64,000 bases of DNA from Flagellimonas hadalis (GTDB taxonomy: Bacteria > Bacteroidota > Bacteroidia > Flavobacteriales > Flavobacteriaceae). Positions 43,259 to 52,175 of the stretch are shown here, one piece after another (the stretch's first letter is position 1; the number at the start of each line of letters is the position of its first letter). The DNA is taken from NCBI RefSeq assembly GCF_007785775.2, contig NZ_VNIK02000003.1:293478-357477 (forward strand). Reading direction: 5' to 3'. Under the pieces are notes generated by a model. That model worked only from the letters and a program-made list of their open reading frames with translations. It was not told the origin of the DNA and made no database searches. Made by a program: the position numbers and the translations under genes.

Positions 43259-43789
43259 CTACGAATTCAGGTAAAGGTCGACCAAACCTTCGGGGGTATT
43301 CACATGGATGGTCTTGGTTTTCCGATCCACCTTGGTGATGATCTCGTCACTGATGGGCACCAAAAGCTCCTTCCCGTTTTTGTCCACCTCAAAAAGTTCT
43401 TGCGAAGCACTGTCATTGATGGCCTTTATTACCCCAATATCGCCATGGACCTCATCCATCATCGTGAACCCTATGACCTCATGGAAGTAAAACTTGTTGC
43501 CCGAAAGTGGTGGCAACAGGGTCAAGGGCAAATAAAGTTCCGCGCCTATAAGTTTGTCCGCCGTTGGCTCGTCCTTTACCTCTTCGAAATCGATTCGAAG
43601 CAGATTGGATTTGTGGAGGCGGCAACGGTCAATAAAAAATGGAACCAGATTGTTTCCCAACGAAACAAATACTGATTCCATATTTTCGTATATCTCAGGT
43701 TCATCGGTATCGAGCTTGACCAATACCTCCCCCTTGAAACTATATTTTGAAACGACTTTGCCCAGGTAGAAGCAATCTTCCTTGCGCAT
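43259..43789 (-). CDS. rimM: Ribosome maturation factor RimM
   Basis: A 176-residue RimM. The open frame extends upstream into rpsP, but ATG at 43789, 10 bp after the rpsP stop, gives the expected start MRKEDCFYLGKVVSKYSFKGEVLV. The RimM barrel is followed by the PRC domain with YFHEVIGFTMMDEVHGDIGV and LVPISDEIITKVDRKTKTIHVNTPEGLVDLY. RimM assists maturation of the 30S head together with S19. The rpsP-rimM pair is conserved in most bacteria; trmD and rplS, the usual next genes, are not here. Confidence 0.95.
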   Translation of the reverse strand: MRKEDCFYLGKVVSKYSFKGEVLVKLDTDEPEIYENMESVFVSLGNNLVPFFIDRCRLHKSNLLRIDFEEVKDEPTADKLIGAELYLPLTLLPPLSGNKFYFHEVIGFTMMDEVHGDIGVIKAINDSASQELFEVDKNGKELLVPISDEIITKVDRKTKTIHVNTPEGLVDLYLNS

Positions 43790-43799
43790 CGTCCGATTC

Positions 43800-44366
43800 T
43801 TATTCTTCTTCTTTGGCAGCTTCTTCAGCAGCAGGAGCCTCGGCAGTTTCCTCAACTGGAGCTTCTTCTGCAGCAACTTCCGCTGTTTCCTCGGCAACTT
43901 CTTCCACTACTTCCTCAACAGGGGCAGCGGCAGCGATCCTTTTTTCATTGGCTTCCTTCTCGGCTTCCAATGCTTTGGCCTTCGCTTCGGCATCAGCTTT
44001 GCTCAAACCATCTTTCTTGGCCTGGATCGTATTGGTCTTTTCATCCAACCAAGCGTTGAATTTCTCCTCTACTTGCTCTTCGGTAAGTGCACCTTTGCGT
44101 ACACCGCCCAACAAGTGGTGCTTCAACAATACTCCTTTGTAAGATAGGATGGCCCTGGCAGTATCGGTAGGCTGCGCACCGTTCTGCAACCATTTTACGG
44201 AAGTGTCCACATCCAATTCGATGGTAGCAGGATTGGTATTGGGGTTGTAGATACCCAATTTTTCCAAAAATTTACCGTCTCTTTTTGATCTGGAATCTGC
44301 GGCAACCACCCAATAAAATGGTTTACCTTTTTTACCGTGTCTCTGAAGTCTGATTCTAACTGGCAT
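43800..44366 (-). CDS. rpsP: 30S ribosomal protein bS16 with long acidic tail
   Basis: A 188-residue bS16. The first 80 residues are the normal protein (MPVRIRLQRHGKKGKPFYWVVAADSRSKRDGKFLEKLG). After that comes a lysine-rich linker and then an Ala/Glu-rich tail (about 140-188) with repeated AEEAPVEE-like units. Most bacteria have an 80-90-residue S16; tails of this kind recur in Bacteroidota but differ between species, so the tail may be disordered and fast-changing. It is followed by rimM. Confidence 0.95.
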   Translation of the reverse strand: MPVRIRLQRHGKKGKPFYWVVAADSRSKRDGKFLEKLGIYNPNTNPATIELDVDTSVKWLQNGAQPTDTARAILSYKGVLLKHHLLGGVRKGALTEEQVEEKFNAWLDEKTNTIQAKKDGLSKADAEAKAKALEAEKEANEKRIAAAAPVEEVVEEVAEETAEVAAEEAPVEETAEAPAAEEAAKEEE

Positions 44367-44439
44367 ATCACATTAATTTGTAGGGTGCCCGACCCTGGTT
44401 ATTAATTCTTTCAATAATCGCTTTTCGTATAAGCGGGTG

Positions 44440-44447
44440 CAAATATA
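44440..44447 (-). promoter_or_regulatory. -7 element of the rpsP-rimM promoter
   Basis: Minus-strand TATATTTG (44447-44440) is a perfect -7 element, about 70 bp before the rpsP ATG. A -33 TTG at the right distance is not evident. Confidence 0.5.
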
Positions 44448-44622
44448 CACTTATTTGTTTATAGCACAGCGATAAATCAAAAAAAGTTAAATGGCTTAAC
44501 AATTGGCCCACATCCCGTTAAACCCATCATAAACCATGGCGGAAATTTTGGAAAGGGACTGACATTCTTTACATTATATATACAAGTTGTCGAAAGTCGA
44601 CAATCAGAACCTAAAAAATGAA

Positions 44623-45081
44623 ATGATGAAGTACACCGTAGAAATGTCGAACAAACTGAATGAACTTTTGGAACGAACCTATGACGCAGAAAAAGGGTTT
44701 AAGCAAGTCGCCGAAAAGGTAGATAACAAAACACTCAAGGAATTTTTCTTGGACAGAGCCAAGCAGCGGTTCAATTTTGGACAGGAACTGAAGTCCGAAA
44801 TATTGTCATTTGGGCAAGCTCCCGACAAAGGGGGAAGTACCAAGGGAACCCTGCACCGTTCATGGATAGACTTTAAATCCCTGTTCACTTCCAACAATGA
44901 GGAGGCCGTGCTAAAAGAGGTACACCGAGGTGAAAAGGAGGCCATAGCCACTTACAATGATATCTTACAAGACAAGGACTTTGTATTGCCCCCATCCACA
45001 GAAGGCCTATTGATGCGCCACCGAAACGCCATCAGGGAGACCTTGGAAACAGCCGAAATTTTTGAATCAGCAGTTTCATAG
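44623..45081 (+). CDS. DUF2383 (PA2169-type) four-helix protein
   Basis: A protein of about 152 residues with the ferritin-like DUF2383 helices: TVEMSNKLNELLERTYDAEKGFKQVAEKV, then FLDRAKQRFNFGQELKSEI, DFKSLFTSNNEEAVLKEVHRGEKEAIATYNDIL and a final helix. The frame opens with TTG at 44587; ATG at 44623 is preferred. Members are small stress-linked proteins of unknown role, some induced in stationary phase. No iron-ligand set is complete, so it is not clearly a ferritin. Confidence 0.85.
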   Translation: MMKYTVEMSNKLNELLERTYDAEKGFKQVAEKVDNKTLKEFFLDRAKQRFNFGQELKSEILSFGQAPDKGGSTKGTLHRSWIDFKSLFTSNNEEAVLKEVHRGEKEAIATYNDILQDKDFVLPPSTEGLLMRHRNAIRETLETAEIFESAVS

Positions 45082-45107
45082 GCAAAATGCAGACATCAAA
45101 ATCAAGG

Positions 45108-45134
45108 AAAGTCGGGAAACCCCCGACTTTTTTT
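45108..45134 (+). terminator. Terminator after the DUF2383 gene
   Basis: AGTCGGG (45110-45116) pairs with CCCGACT (45122-45128) and is followed by a run of T, 27 bp after the stop codon. Confidence 0.88.
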
Positions 45135-45223
45135 GGTTGATAAATCATGAAAACTCGATTTTCCCGTGACTGTCTTCTTCCGTATTTTTATCCATTGCTT
45201 TTTTTCACCGAGAACCATAGCTT

Positions 45224-48200
45224 ATGTACCTGATCTTTGATACGGAGACCACTGGATTACCCAAACGTTGGGACGCACCCATCACCGACACCGACAACTG
45301 GCCAAGGTGCGTGCAGATTGCATGGCAATTGCATGATGAAATGGGTAGATTGGTGGAGCACCAAGACTTCTTGGTCAAACCCGAAGGGTTCAACATCCCC
45401 TACGAATCGGAACAGATCCATGGTATCTCCACAGCCTTGGCGGAAGAAAAAGGCACCCCTTTCCATGAAGTGTTGCAAGCGTTCAACAAAGCTTTGGAGC
45501 AGACCAAATTTGTGGTGGGCCAGAACGTGGGGTTCGATATCAACGTGATGGGATGCGAGTTCCATCGAGGGAGCGTCGGGAGTCCTTTGACCCAGCTTCC
45601 CGTTTTGGACACCTGTACCGAATATACCGCAGAGCTTTGCAAGATTCCTGGTGGACGTGGGGGCAAGTTCAAGCTACCCACCTTGACCGAGCTGCATGAG
45701 TTCCTGTTCGGCGAACCCTTTGCCGAAGCACACAATGCCACCGCGGATGTGGAAGCCACTACGCGATGCTTTTTGGAACTGGTCCGGAAGAAGCATTTCA
45801 CTTCCGAGGAACTGGACGTGCAACCCGATTATTTTGAGCGTTTTTCCGAGGCCAATCCGCAGGAAATACAACTCATCGGGCTCAAACACATCAACCTAAA
45901 GGCCGCCTCCAAAAAAATTGCCGATGCACTTTGGGCCAAGGACACCGGTGAAATTTCGGCAGAAGAAATCCAGGAAAACATCGAGACCCTGGAAGATGCG
46001 CCCTTTGCCCATCTGCACAACCACTCCCAATTTTCCGTGCTCCAGTCCACCATTGACATCAAGGATTTGGTAAAGGCCACTGCGGAAAATGGCATGCCAG
46101 CCGTTGCCTTGACCGACCACGCCAACATGATGGGGGCCTTTCACTTTGTGAAAGAGGTCATGGCGCACAACAAAAGTGTCAAGGAAAAGAACAAGGAACT
46201 CGAGGAAAAGGGCGAGCAGCCCACCGAAAAAGAAATTACCCCCATAGTCGGCTGTGAATTCTTCGTGTGTGAGGACCATACCAATAAAAATGTGAAGGAC
46301 TACGGTTATCAGATCGTACTATTGGCCAAGAACAAGAAAGGCTACCACAATCTGGCCAAAATGTCCTCCATCGCCTACACCAATGGTTTCTATTACGTCC
46401 CCCGAATAGACAGAAAGGTCGTGGAGCAATACAAAGAGGATGTCATCGCCCTCACCGGAAACCTCTACGGGGAAGTCCCCCACAAAATCCTGAACGTGGG
46501 CGAAAAACAGGCCGAAGAAGCCCTTTTATGGTGGAAAGAACTGTTCGGTGACGATTTGTACATCGAAATCATGCGCCACGGACAGGAAGATGAGGATCGT
46601 GTGAACCAAGTGTTGATGCAAATGGCCAAGGACCATAATGTCAAATTGGTGGCCACCAACAACACCTATTACTGCGCTAAAGAAGACGCCGAGGCCCATG
46701 ACATTCTCCTGTGCGTGAAGGATGGCGAAAAACGCTCCACTCCCATTGGAAGGGGGCGTGGGTATCGTTATGGTCTTCCCAACCAGGAATACTACTTCAA
46801 GTCCTCGGATGAAATGAAGGAACTCTTCAAGGATATTCCAGAAGCCATTTTGAACATCCATGAGATCATTGACAAAGTGGAGCCTTACGATCTGGCCAGT
46901 GACATCCTGCTGCCCAAATTTGGCATTCCCGAGGAGTTCAAGGTAAAGGAAGATGACGAAGATGGGGGCAAACGTGGGGAAAATGCCTATTTAAGACACA
47001 TCACCTACAAAGGAGCGGAAAAACGGTACAAAGAAATCACTCCCGAAATCAGTGAGCGTATCGATTTTGAGTTGGAGACCATCAAAAACTCCGGTTATCC
47101 AGGCTATTTTTTGATTGTGGAGGATTTTATCCGCGAAGCCCGGAACATGGATGTTTCGGTCGGTCCAGGACGGGGTTCCGCAGCGGGATCTGTGGTGGCC
47201 TATTGTTTGGGCATTACCAACATCGATCCCCTCAAATACGACCTTCTTTTTGAGCGTTTCCTGAATCCGGACAGGGTGTCCATGCCCGATATCGATATTG
47301 ATTTTGATGATGAGGGCCGTGGCAGGGTCATGGAATACGTGATCAATAAATATGGGGCCAATCAAGTGGCACAGATCATCACCTACGGCACCATGGCCGC
47401 CAAATCCTCCATTCGGGACACGGCAAGGGTATTGGACCTACCTCTGGGCGATGCGGATCGCATTGCCAAGCTGATTCCCAACATGTCCAAACTGAACAAG
47501 ATCTTTGGGATTGAAGAAGCGGAACTCAAGAAAAAATTCCGGTCGGACGAACTGGACAAGGTCAACGAACTGCTGAACATTTCCGAAGGAGATGACCTGG
47601 AAGGCCAAACGGTGAACATGGCCCGCGTATTGGAAGGATCGCTTCGAAATACAGGGATCCATGCCTGCGGGGTCATCATCACCCCGGACGACATCACCAA
47701 CTTTGTCCCTGTTTCCACCGCCAAGGACTCCGACCTTTATGTTACCCAATTCGACAACTCCGTAGTGGAAAGTGCCGGTCTGCTGAAGATGGATTTCTTG
47801 GGACTGAAGACATTGACGTTGATCAAGGATACGGTAAAGATTGTGAAGGCCCGCACCGGCATAGAACTGGTGCCCGATGATTTTCCGTTGGATGACGAGA
47901 AGACCTACGAGCTTTTCCAACGTGGTGACACGGTAGGGATATTCCAATACGAATCGCCCGGGATGCAAAAGCACATGAAAAACCTGAAACCCACGGTTTT
48001 TGATGACCTTATCGCCATGAATGCCCTGTACCGACCTGGACCCATGGAATATATCCCCAGTTTTATCGCCAGAAAGCATGGTGAGGAAGAAATTACTTAT
48101 GATCTTCCCGAGATGGAGGAATATTTGAAGGAAACCTATGGAATCACGGTCTATCAAGAGCAGGTGATGCTGCTTTCCCAAAAATTGGCCGGTTTCTCTA

Positions 48201-49609
48201 AAGGTGATGCCGATGTTCTGCGAAAGGCCATGGGTAAAAAAATATTCGCACTACTTCAAAAATTGAAGCCACAGTTCTTGGATGGTGGGGAGAAAAATGG
48301 GCATCCGCGTGATATTTTGGAGAAAATCTGGAAAGATTGGGAAGCCTTTGCCTCCTATGCCTTCAACAAGAGCCACTCCACTTGCTACGCCTATATCGCC
48401 TACCAAACGGCCTACCTGAAGGCCCACTACCCCGCCGAATATATGGCCGCGGTACTGTCCAACAACATGAACGACATCAAACAGGTAACCTTCTTTATGG
48501 AGGAATGTAAGCGCATGGGCTTGGAAGTTTTGGGGCCGGACGTGAACGAATCCTACTATAAGTTTGCCGTGAACAAGGACAATGCGGTCCGCTTCGGGAT
48601 GGGTGCCATCAAGGGGGTGGGTCGTTCCGCCGTGGAGACCATTGTGGAACACCGAAAAAAGGACGGCCCTTTCAAATCCGTATTTGATCTTGCCAAACGT
48701 GTGGACCTGAGGGCCGCCAACAAAAAAGCTTTCGAGAACCTGGCCCTTGCCGGTGGTTTCGATTCGTTTGCCAACACGCACAGGGCTCAATATTTCCATC
48801 ATGATGGTGATGGGATTACCTTCCTGGAAAAGGCCGTGAAGTATGGGGCCAAATTCCAAGAGAACGAAAATTCATCACAGGTGAGCCTGTTCGGCGATGC
48901 TAGTGAGGTCCAGATACCAGAACCCATCGTCCCGCCTTGCGAGGATTGGGGCACTATGGAAAAATTGAGACGGGAAAAGGAAGTCGTGGGCATTTATATC
49001 TCCGGGCATCCTTTGGATGATTTCAAAAAAGAAATCACCGCGTTCTGCAACACCAGTGTTTCCGCTTTCCAAAATCTGGAAGAGTATGTGAACCGAGAGC
49101 TGTCCGTTGCCGGGGTGATCACCGATGTGCAGCACAGGGTTTCCAAGAACGGTAAAGGCTGGGCCCTTTTCACTTTGGAGGATTATACAGATTCGCACGA
49201 GTTCCGCATTTTCGGGGAAGAATACCTCAAGTTCCGCCATTTTTTCATGATCAATTCCTTTGTCTATGTGAAGACATTTGTTCGTGAAGGCTGGGTGAAC
49301 CGGGACACGGGCAAAAAGGGAGAACCCCGATTGCAGTTCAACGATTTCAAACAGCTCCAGGACGTGATGGATGCCTATGCCAAGAAACTCACCATCAAAC
49401 TGGACCTGGACCGTCTTCAAGAAAACCGTATCCAGACCTTGAAGGACACTTTGCGACTGCACAAGGGGGAACATCCGCTCAGTTTTGAAATCTATGAGAT
49501 GAAGGACGAGATCAAGCTGAAGCTTTCGAGCCGAAAACAAAAGGTGAAGATCAACAGTGAACTGCTTTCCGAACTGGAGGCCCATGAGATCCATTACAAG
49601 TTGAACTAG
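45224..49609 (+). CDS. dnaE: DNA polymerase III alpha subunit with fused exonuclease
   Basis: A 1461-residue replicative polymerase. Residues 1-190 are a DEDDh exonuclease (DTETTG at 6-11, HNATADVEATTRCF), giving built-in proofreading as is usual in Bacteroidota. The PHP domain begins near 260 (FAHLHNHSQFSVLQS), the polymerase active-site acids lie in PDIDIDFDDEGRG (about 686-698), and the helix-hairpin-helix and OB domain (LSVAGVITDVQHRVSKNGKGWALFTLED) are at the C-terminus. A hypothetical clamp-binding motif is not obvious by eye. The gene stands alone with its own upstream region after the DUF2383 terminator. Confidence 0.96.
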   Translation: MYLIFDTETTGLPKRWDAPITDTDNWPRCVQIAWQLHDEMGRLVEHQDFLVKPEGFNIPYESEQIHGISTALAEEKGTPFHEVLQAFNKALEQTKFVVGQNVGFDINVMGCEFHRGSVGSPLTQLPVLDTCTEYTAELCKIPGGRGGKFKLPTLTELHEFLFGEPFAEAHNATADVEATTRCFLELVRKKHFTSEELDVQPDYFERFSEANPQEIQLIGLKHINLKAASKKIADALWAKDTGEISAEEIQENIETLEDAPFAHLHNHSQFSVLQSTIDIKDLVKATAENGMPAVALTDHANMMGAFHFVKEVMAHNKSVKEKNKELEEKGEQPTEKEITPIVGCEFFVCEDHTNKNVKDYGYQIVLLAKNKKGYHNLAKMSSIAYTNGFYYVPRIDRKVVEQYKEDVIALTGNLYGEVPHKILNVGEKQAEEALLWWKELFGDDLYIEIMRHGQEDEDRVNQVLMQMAKDHNVKLVATNNTYYCAKEDAEAHDILLCVKDGEKRSTPIGRGRGYRYGLPNQEYYFKSSDEMKELFKDIPEAILNIHEIIDKVEPYDLASDILLPKFGIPEEFKVKEDDEDGGKRGENAYLRHITYKGAEKRYKEITPEISERIDFELETIKNSGYPGYFLIVEDFIREARNMDVSVGPGRGSAAGSVVAYCLGITNIDPLKYDLLFERFLNPDRVSMPDIDIDFDDEGRGRVMEYVINKYGANQVAQIITYGTMAAKSSIRDTARVLDLPLGDADRIAKLIPNMSKLNKIFGIEEAELKKKFRSDELDKVNELLNISEGDDLEGQTVNMARVLEGSLRNTGIHACGVIITPDDITNFVPVSTAKDSDLYVTQFDNSVVESAGLLKMDFLGLKTLTLIKDTVKIVKARTGIELVPDDFPLDDEKTYELFQRGDTVGIFQYESPGMQKHMKNLKPTVFDDLIAMNALYRPGPMEYIPSFIARKHGEEEITYDLPEMEEYLKETYGITVYQEQVMLLSQKLAGFSKGDADVLRKAMGKKIFALLQKLKPQFLDGGEKNGHPRDILEKIWKDWEAFASYAFNKSHSTCYAYIAYQTAYLKAHYPAEYMAAVLSNNMNDIKQVTFFMEECKRMGLEVLGPDVNESYYKFAVNKDNAVRFGMGAIKGVGRSAVETIVEHRKKDGPFKSVFDLAKRVDLRAANKKAFENLALAGGFDSFANTHRAQYFHHDGDGITFLEKAVKYGAKFQENENSSQVSLFGDASEVQIPEPIVPPCEDWGTMEKLRREKEVVGIYISGHPLDDFKKEITAFCNTSVSAFQNLEEYVNRELSVAGVITDVQHRVSKNGKGWALFTLEDYTDSHEFRIFGEEYLKFRHFFMINSFVYVKTFVREGWVNRDTGKKGEPRLQFNDFKQLQDVMDAYAKKLTIKLDLDRLQENRIQTLKDTLRLHKGEHPLSFEIYEMKDEIKLKLSSRKQKVKINSELLSELEAHEIHYKLN

Positions 49610-49683
49610 CCCCATAACTATTGCCAATAGTGCGATAATCAAAACGAATGCGGTGGGCGTAAGTTAGATGGACAATAATTGAC

Positions 49684-49691
49684 TAACTTTG
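49684..49691 (+). promoter_or_regulatory. -7 element of the thioredoxin promoter
   Basis: TAACTTTG (49684-49691) matches TAnnTTTG exactly, 22 bp before the thioredoxin ATG. A -33 element is not clear. Confidence 0.5.
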
Positions 49692-49712
49692 CATAACGAT
49701 AAAACAAATAAG

Positions 49713-50030
49713 ATGGCACTAGAAATAACAGATGCGACTTTTGACGAAGTAGTTTTGAAAAGCGACAAACCTGTCCTTGTTGATTTTTGGGCAGCTTGGT
49801 GCGGACCTTGTAGAATGGTAGGCCCGATCATTGAAGAAGTGAGCCAGGAATACGACGGCAAAGCTGTGGTAGGCAAAGTTGACGTTGACGCCAACCAGCA
49901 GTTCGCTGCCAAATATGGTGTGCGTAACATCCCCACTGTATTGGTCTTCAAAAATGGTGAGGTTGTCAATCGTCAAGTAGGGGTATCTCCCAAAAAGGTA
50001 TATACCGAGGCCATTGATGCGGCCCTATAA
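49713..50030 (+). CDS. trxA: Thioredoxin
   Basis: A 105-residue thioredoxin with the redox-active WCGPC (Cys30 and Cys33), the cis-proline in RNIPTVLVF, and Asp24 near the active site. It reduces disulfides in cytoplasmic proteins using thioredoxin reductase. The frame begins with TTG at 49689, but ATG at 49713 matches the family start MALEITDATFDE. It has its own promoter and ends at a strong terminator, so it is monocistronic. Confidence 0.96.
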   Translation: MALEITDATFDEVVLKSDKPVLVDFWAAWCGPCRMVGPIIEEVSQEYDGKAVVGKVDVDANQQFAAKYGVRNIPTVLVFKNGEVVNRQVGVSPKKVYTEAIDAAL

Positions 50031-50052
50031 ATAGGTATTGAACGTCGATTTT

Positions 50053-50085
50053 AAAAAAGGTTTGGCAAATGCCAAGCCTTTTTTG
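50053..50085 (+). terminator. Terminator after trxA
   Basis: GGTTTGGC (50059-50066) pairs with GCCAAGCC (50071-50078) with one G-U pair, flanked by A and T runs that lengthen the stem. It starts 22 bp after the stop codon. Confidence 0.88.
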
Positions 50086-50104
50086 TTTTATATTTCCAAC
50101 ACCT

Positions 50105-51031
50105 ATGGATATTAGATCGGAACTTCACAAAGCACAACTTTTCCAAAATCTGGAGCTTTTGGCCCATCAGATCGTGGAAGGTTTCATCAGCGGCATCCAC
50201 AAGAGTCCTTTTCATGGATTTTCGGCCGAATTTGCCGAACATAAGATCTATAACCCGGGAGAGAGCACCAAACACATCGACTGGAAACTGTTCGCCAAAA
50301 CGGACCGTCTCTACACCAAACGGTATGAGGACGAGACCAACCTGAGATGCCATATGATCTTGGACAATTCGTCCTCGATGTACTACCCCGAGGTGAAAAA
50401 CCTTTCACTGGACAACCTCAACAAGATTGGTTTCGGCGTATTGGCCATTGCCGCCCTTATGGAGCTATTGAAAAAACAGCGGGATGCTGTTGGCCTGAGC
50501 ATCTATTCGGACACATATGACTTCCACGCCCCGGAGAAAAGTAGTGAGCGACACTTCCAAATGCTCTATTCCAAGTTGAACGAGGTTGCTGCACCGGAAG
50601 GAACAAAGGACACGAAGACATACACCTTTCTCCATCAAATTGCTGAAAAGATGCATCGCAGGAGCTTGATCTTTCTCTTTTCGGATATGTTCCAGACGGA
50701 GACTGAAGAAGCGAGGCTCTTCGAGGCCCTTCGCCATTTAAAATACAACAAGCACTCCGTGGTGCTATTTCACTTGCTGGACCATACCCATGAAATCGAT
50801 TTTGAGTTCGGCAATGCACCCAAACGTTTTGTGGATGTGGAGACCGGGGCACATATTGATTTATATGCAGAATCCATAAAAAAGGCCTATTCGGAAAGAG
50901 TGACCCAATATCAGGAGGACCTCAAACTTCGGTGTGCCCAGTACCAGATCAAATATGTGGATGTTGACATTCGGTCCAACTTCTCAAAGGTGTTGAATTC
51001 CTTTATGATCGAACGGCAAAAATTTGCTTGA
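50105..51031 (+). CDS. DUF58 (von Willebrand A-like) protein
   Basis: A 308-residue protein. The DUF58 core HGFSAEFAEHKIYNPGESTKHIDWKLFAKTDRLYTKRYEDETNLRCHMILDNSSSMYYP contains DxSxS, the metal-binding MIDAS-type motif of vWA folds. DUF58 proteins often sit beside a MoxR-type ATPase; none is visible here, and the gene is alone between the trxA terminator and tRNA-Asp. The ORF could begin earlier, but ATG at 50105 (MDIRSELHKAQ) lies just past the terminator. Its role may be in envelope or stress assembly, which is inference. Confidence 0.87.
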   Translation: MDIRSELHKAQLFQNLELLAHQIVEGFISGIHKSPFHGFSAEFAEHKIYNPGESTKHIDWKLFAKTDRLYTKRYEDETNLRCHMILDNSSSMYYPEVKNLSLDNLNKIGFGVLAIAALMELLKKQRDAVGLSIYSDTYDFHAPEKSSERHFQMLYSKLNEVAAPEGTKDTKTYTFLHQIAEKMHRRSLIFLFSDMFQTETEEARLFEALRHLKYNKHSVVLFHLLDHTHEIDFEFGNAPKRFVDVETGAHIDLYAESIKKAYSERVTQYQEDLKLRCAQYQIKYVDVDIRSNFSKVLNSFMIERQKFA

Positions 51032-51050
51032 TCATATTTTTGAAAAATGT

Positions 51051-51082
51051 TTTGCCGAATCGGAATTGGCAATGTATATTTG
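51051..51082 (+). promoter_or_regulatory. Promoter of tRNA-Asp
   Basis: TTTG (51051-51054), a 20-bp spacer and TATATTTG (51075-51082) form a textbook Bacteroidota promoter, 73 bp before the tRNA. Confidence 0.72.
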
Positions 51083-51155
51083 CACTCGCTTTAAAAAAGC
51101 AAATGAACAAGATTTGAATCTGGCTGTTGTCAGAGTCCCTAAAGATAAAATCATT

Positions 51156-51229
51156 GGTCTGGTAGTTCAGTTGGTTAGAATACCTGCCTGTCACGCAGGG
51201 GGTCGCGGGTTCGAGTCCCGTCCAGACCG
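51156..51229 (+). tRNA. tRNA-Asp (anticodon GUC)
   Basis: A 74-nt tRNA. Acceptor stem GGTCTGG/CCAGACC with discriminator G, anticodon stem CCTGC/GCAGG with loop CTGTCAC, so the anticodon is GTC. The T arm GCGGG-TTCGAGT-CCCGT is intact. CCA is not encoded. Confidence 0.98.
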
Positions 51230-51230
51230 C

Positions 51231-51260
51231 AAAAAGCTCCGATTTCTCGGAGCTTTTTTG
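51231..51260 (+). terminator. Terminator of tRNA-Asp
   Basis: AAAAAGCTCCGA (51231-51242) pairs with TCGGAGCTTTTTT (51247-51259) around a TTTC loop, immediately after the tRNA. Confidence 0.92.
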
Positions 51261-51327
51261 GTTTTAAGACTATCAGTCAAATTCCCTTGGAAAAAGGGAA
51301 TCGATTTCTTTCATCAAACTTCATTCT

Positions 51328-52155
51328 TTAAGAAACAATGAAAAGACTGGCGATGGCAACGGCATCATCCCCGGACAATGCTTCATCATATGCCTCTGTG
51401 GAAGCCTCCATGCTAAAAGGAGCGGTATTGCCCAGCGTGGTCACATCCACACCTCCTTGGGTCACATTTTCTTCCCCGTTGTACACTGCTTGTGTAGCTT
51501 CCGGCATTCCTGCTCCACGCTCATTGTTCGTGATCCATCCCTTAAGACCTCTCAATCTTCTTATTTCGGAGGCGTGCATGGCCTCAACGGCATGTATTTG
51601 CAGGGCCGGCGTCAAAAAGGCTGATCCCAACAGATTTCCGGCTTGTCCTTTATAGGCTCGTACACCGGTATCTTCAAAAGCCTGGGCCAATGCCAACAAC
51701 TGGGCATAGGCAGTTTCTTGACCTACGCCATTTTCGTTGAAGGGATCAAAGGCACCTCCAGCGGTAAAATCAAACGTTGGTTTCTCCACCGGGGTCACAC
51801 CCGCACCTTCTAATCCAGTGATCAAAAAATCGACATGGGCCTGTTCATGTTTCGATATCTGCATATAAACAGTTTCCGGTCTGCCACTGGGCAATACTCC
51901 GGATTGGAGCGCCAAATCGTAAAACTCATCCTCCAAATATTCCAAGGTCAAAGCCAATTGCAATGCACTCACTGGGTCGTTGCCTACATCTTGGGCATAC
52001 GTTTTATTGGGCATTGTGGCCAGGCCAAAAGGAATTGCACTCAGTACCGCTTTTTTACCCAAGGAGCCCAAGGTACCGAACATATCGCGACGCGAAGGCT
52101 TTGCGTGAAGCAATGATTCATTCGTAAATCCATCCAAAAATTTTATAATATCCAT
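51328..52155 (-). CDS. Exported ferritin-like domain protein
   Basis: A 275-residue protein. After an N-terminal segment with RRDMFGTLGSLGKKAVLSAIPFGLATMPNKTYAQ, which resembles a Tat or Sec signal, comes a ferritin-like four-helix domain: LQLALTLEYLEDEFYDLALQSG, ISKHEQAHVDFLITGLE, AFEDTGVRAYKGQAG, LQIHAVEAMHASEIRRLRG. The Glu and His residues in these helices match a carboxylate-bridged dimetal site. Such proteins are common in Bacteroidota and are sometimes linked to desiccation or oxidative stress. It lies 20 bp after a paralogue and is probably co-transcribed. Confidence 0.86.
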   Translation of the reverse strand: MDIIKFLDGFTNESLLHAKPSRRDMFGTLGSLGKKAVLSAIPFGLATMPNKTYAQDVGNDPVSALQLALTLEYLEDEFYDLALQSGVLPSGRPETVYMQISKHEQAHVDFLITGLEGAGVTPVEKPTFDFTAGGAFDPFNENGVGQETAYAQLLALAQAFEDTGVRAYKGQAGNLLGSAFLTPALQIHAVEAMHASEIRRLRGLKGWITNNERGAGMPEATQAVYNGEENVTQGGVDVTTLGNTAPFSMEASTEAYDEALSGDDAVAIASLFIVS

Positions 52156-52175
52156 ATCTTATATCTTTTTAATGT

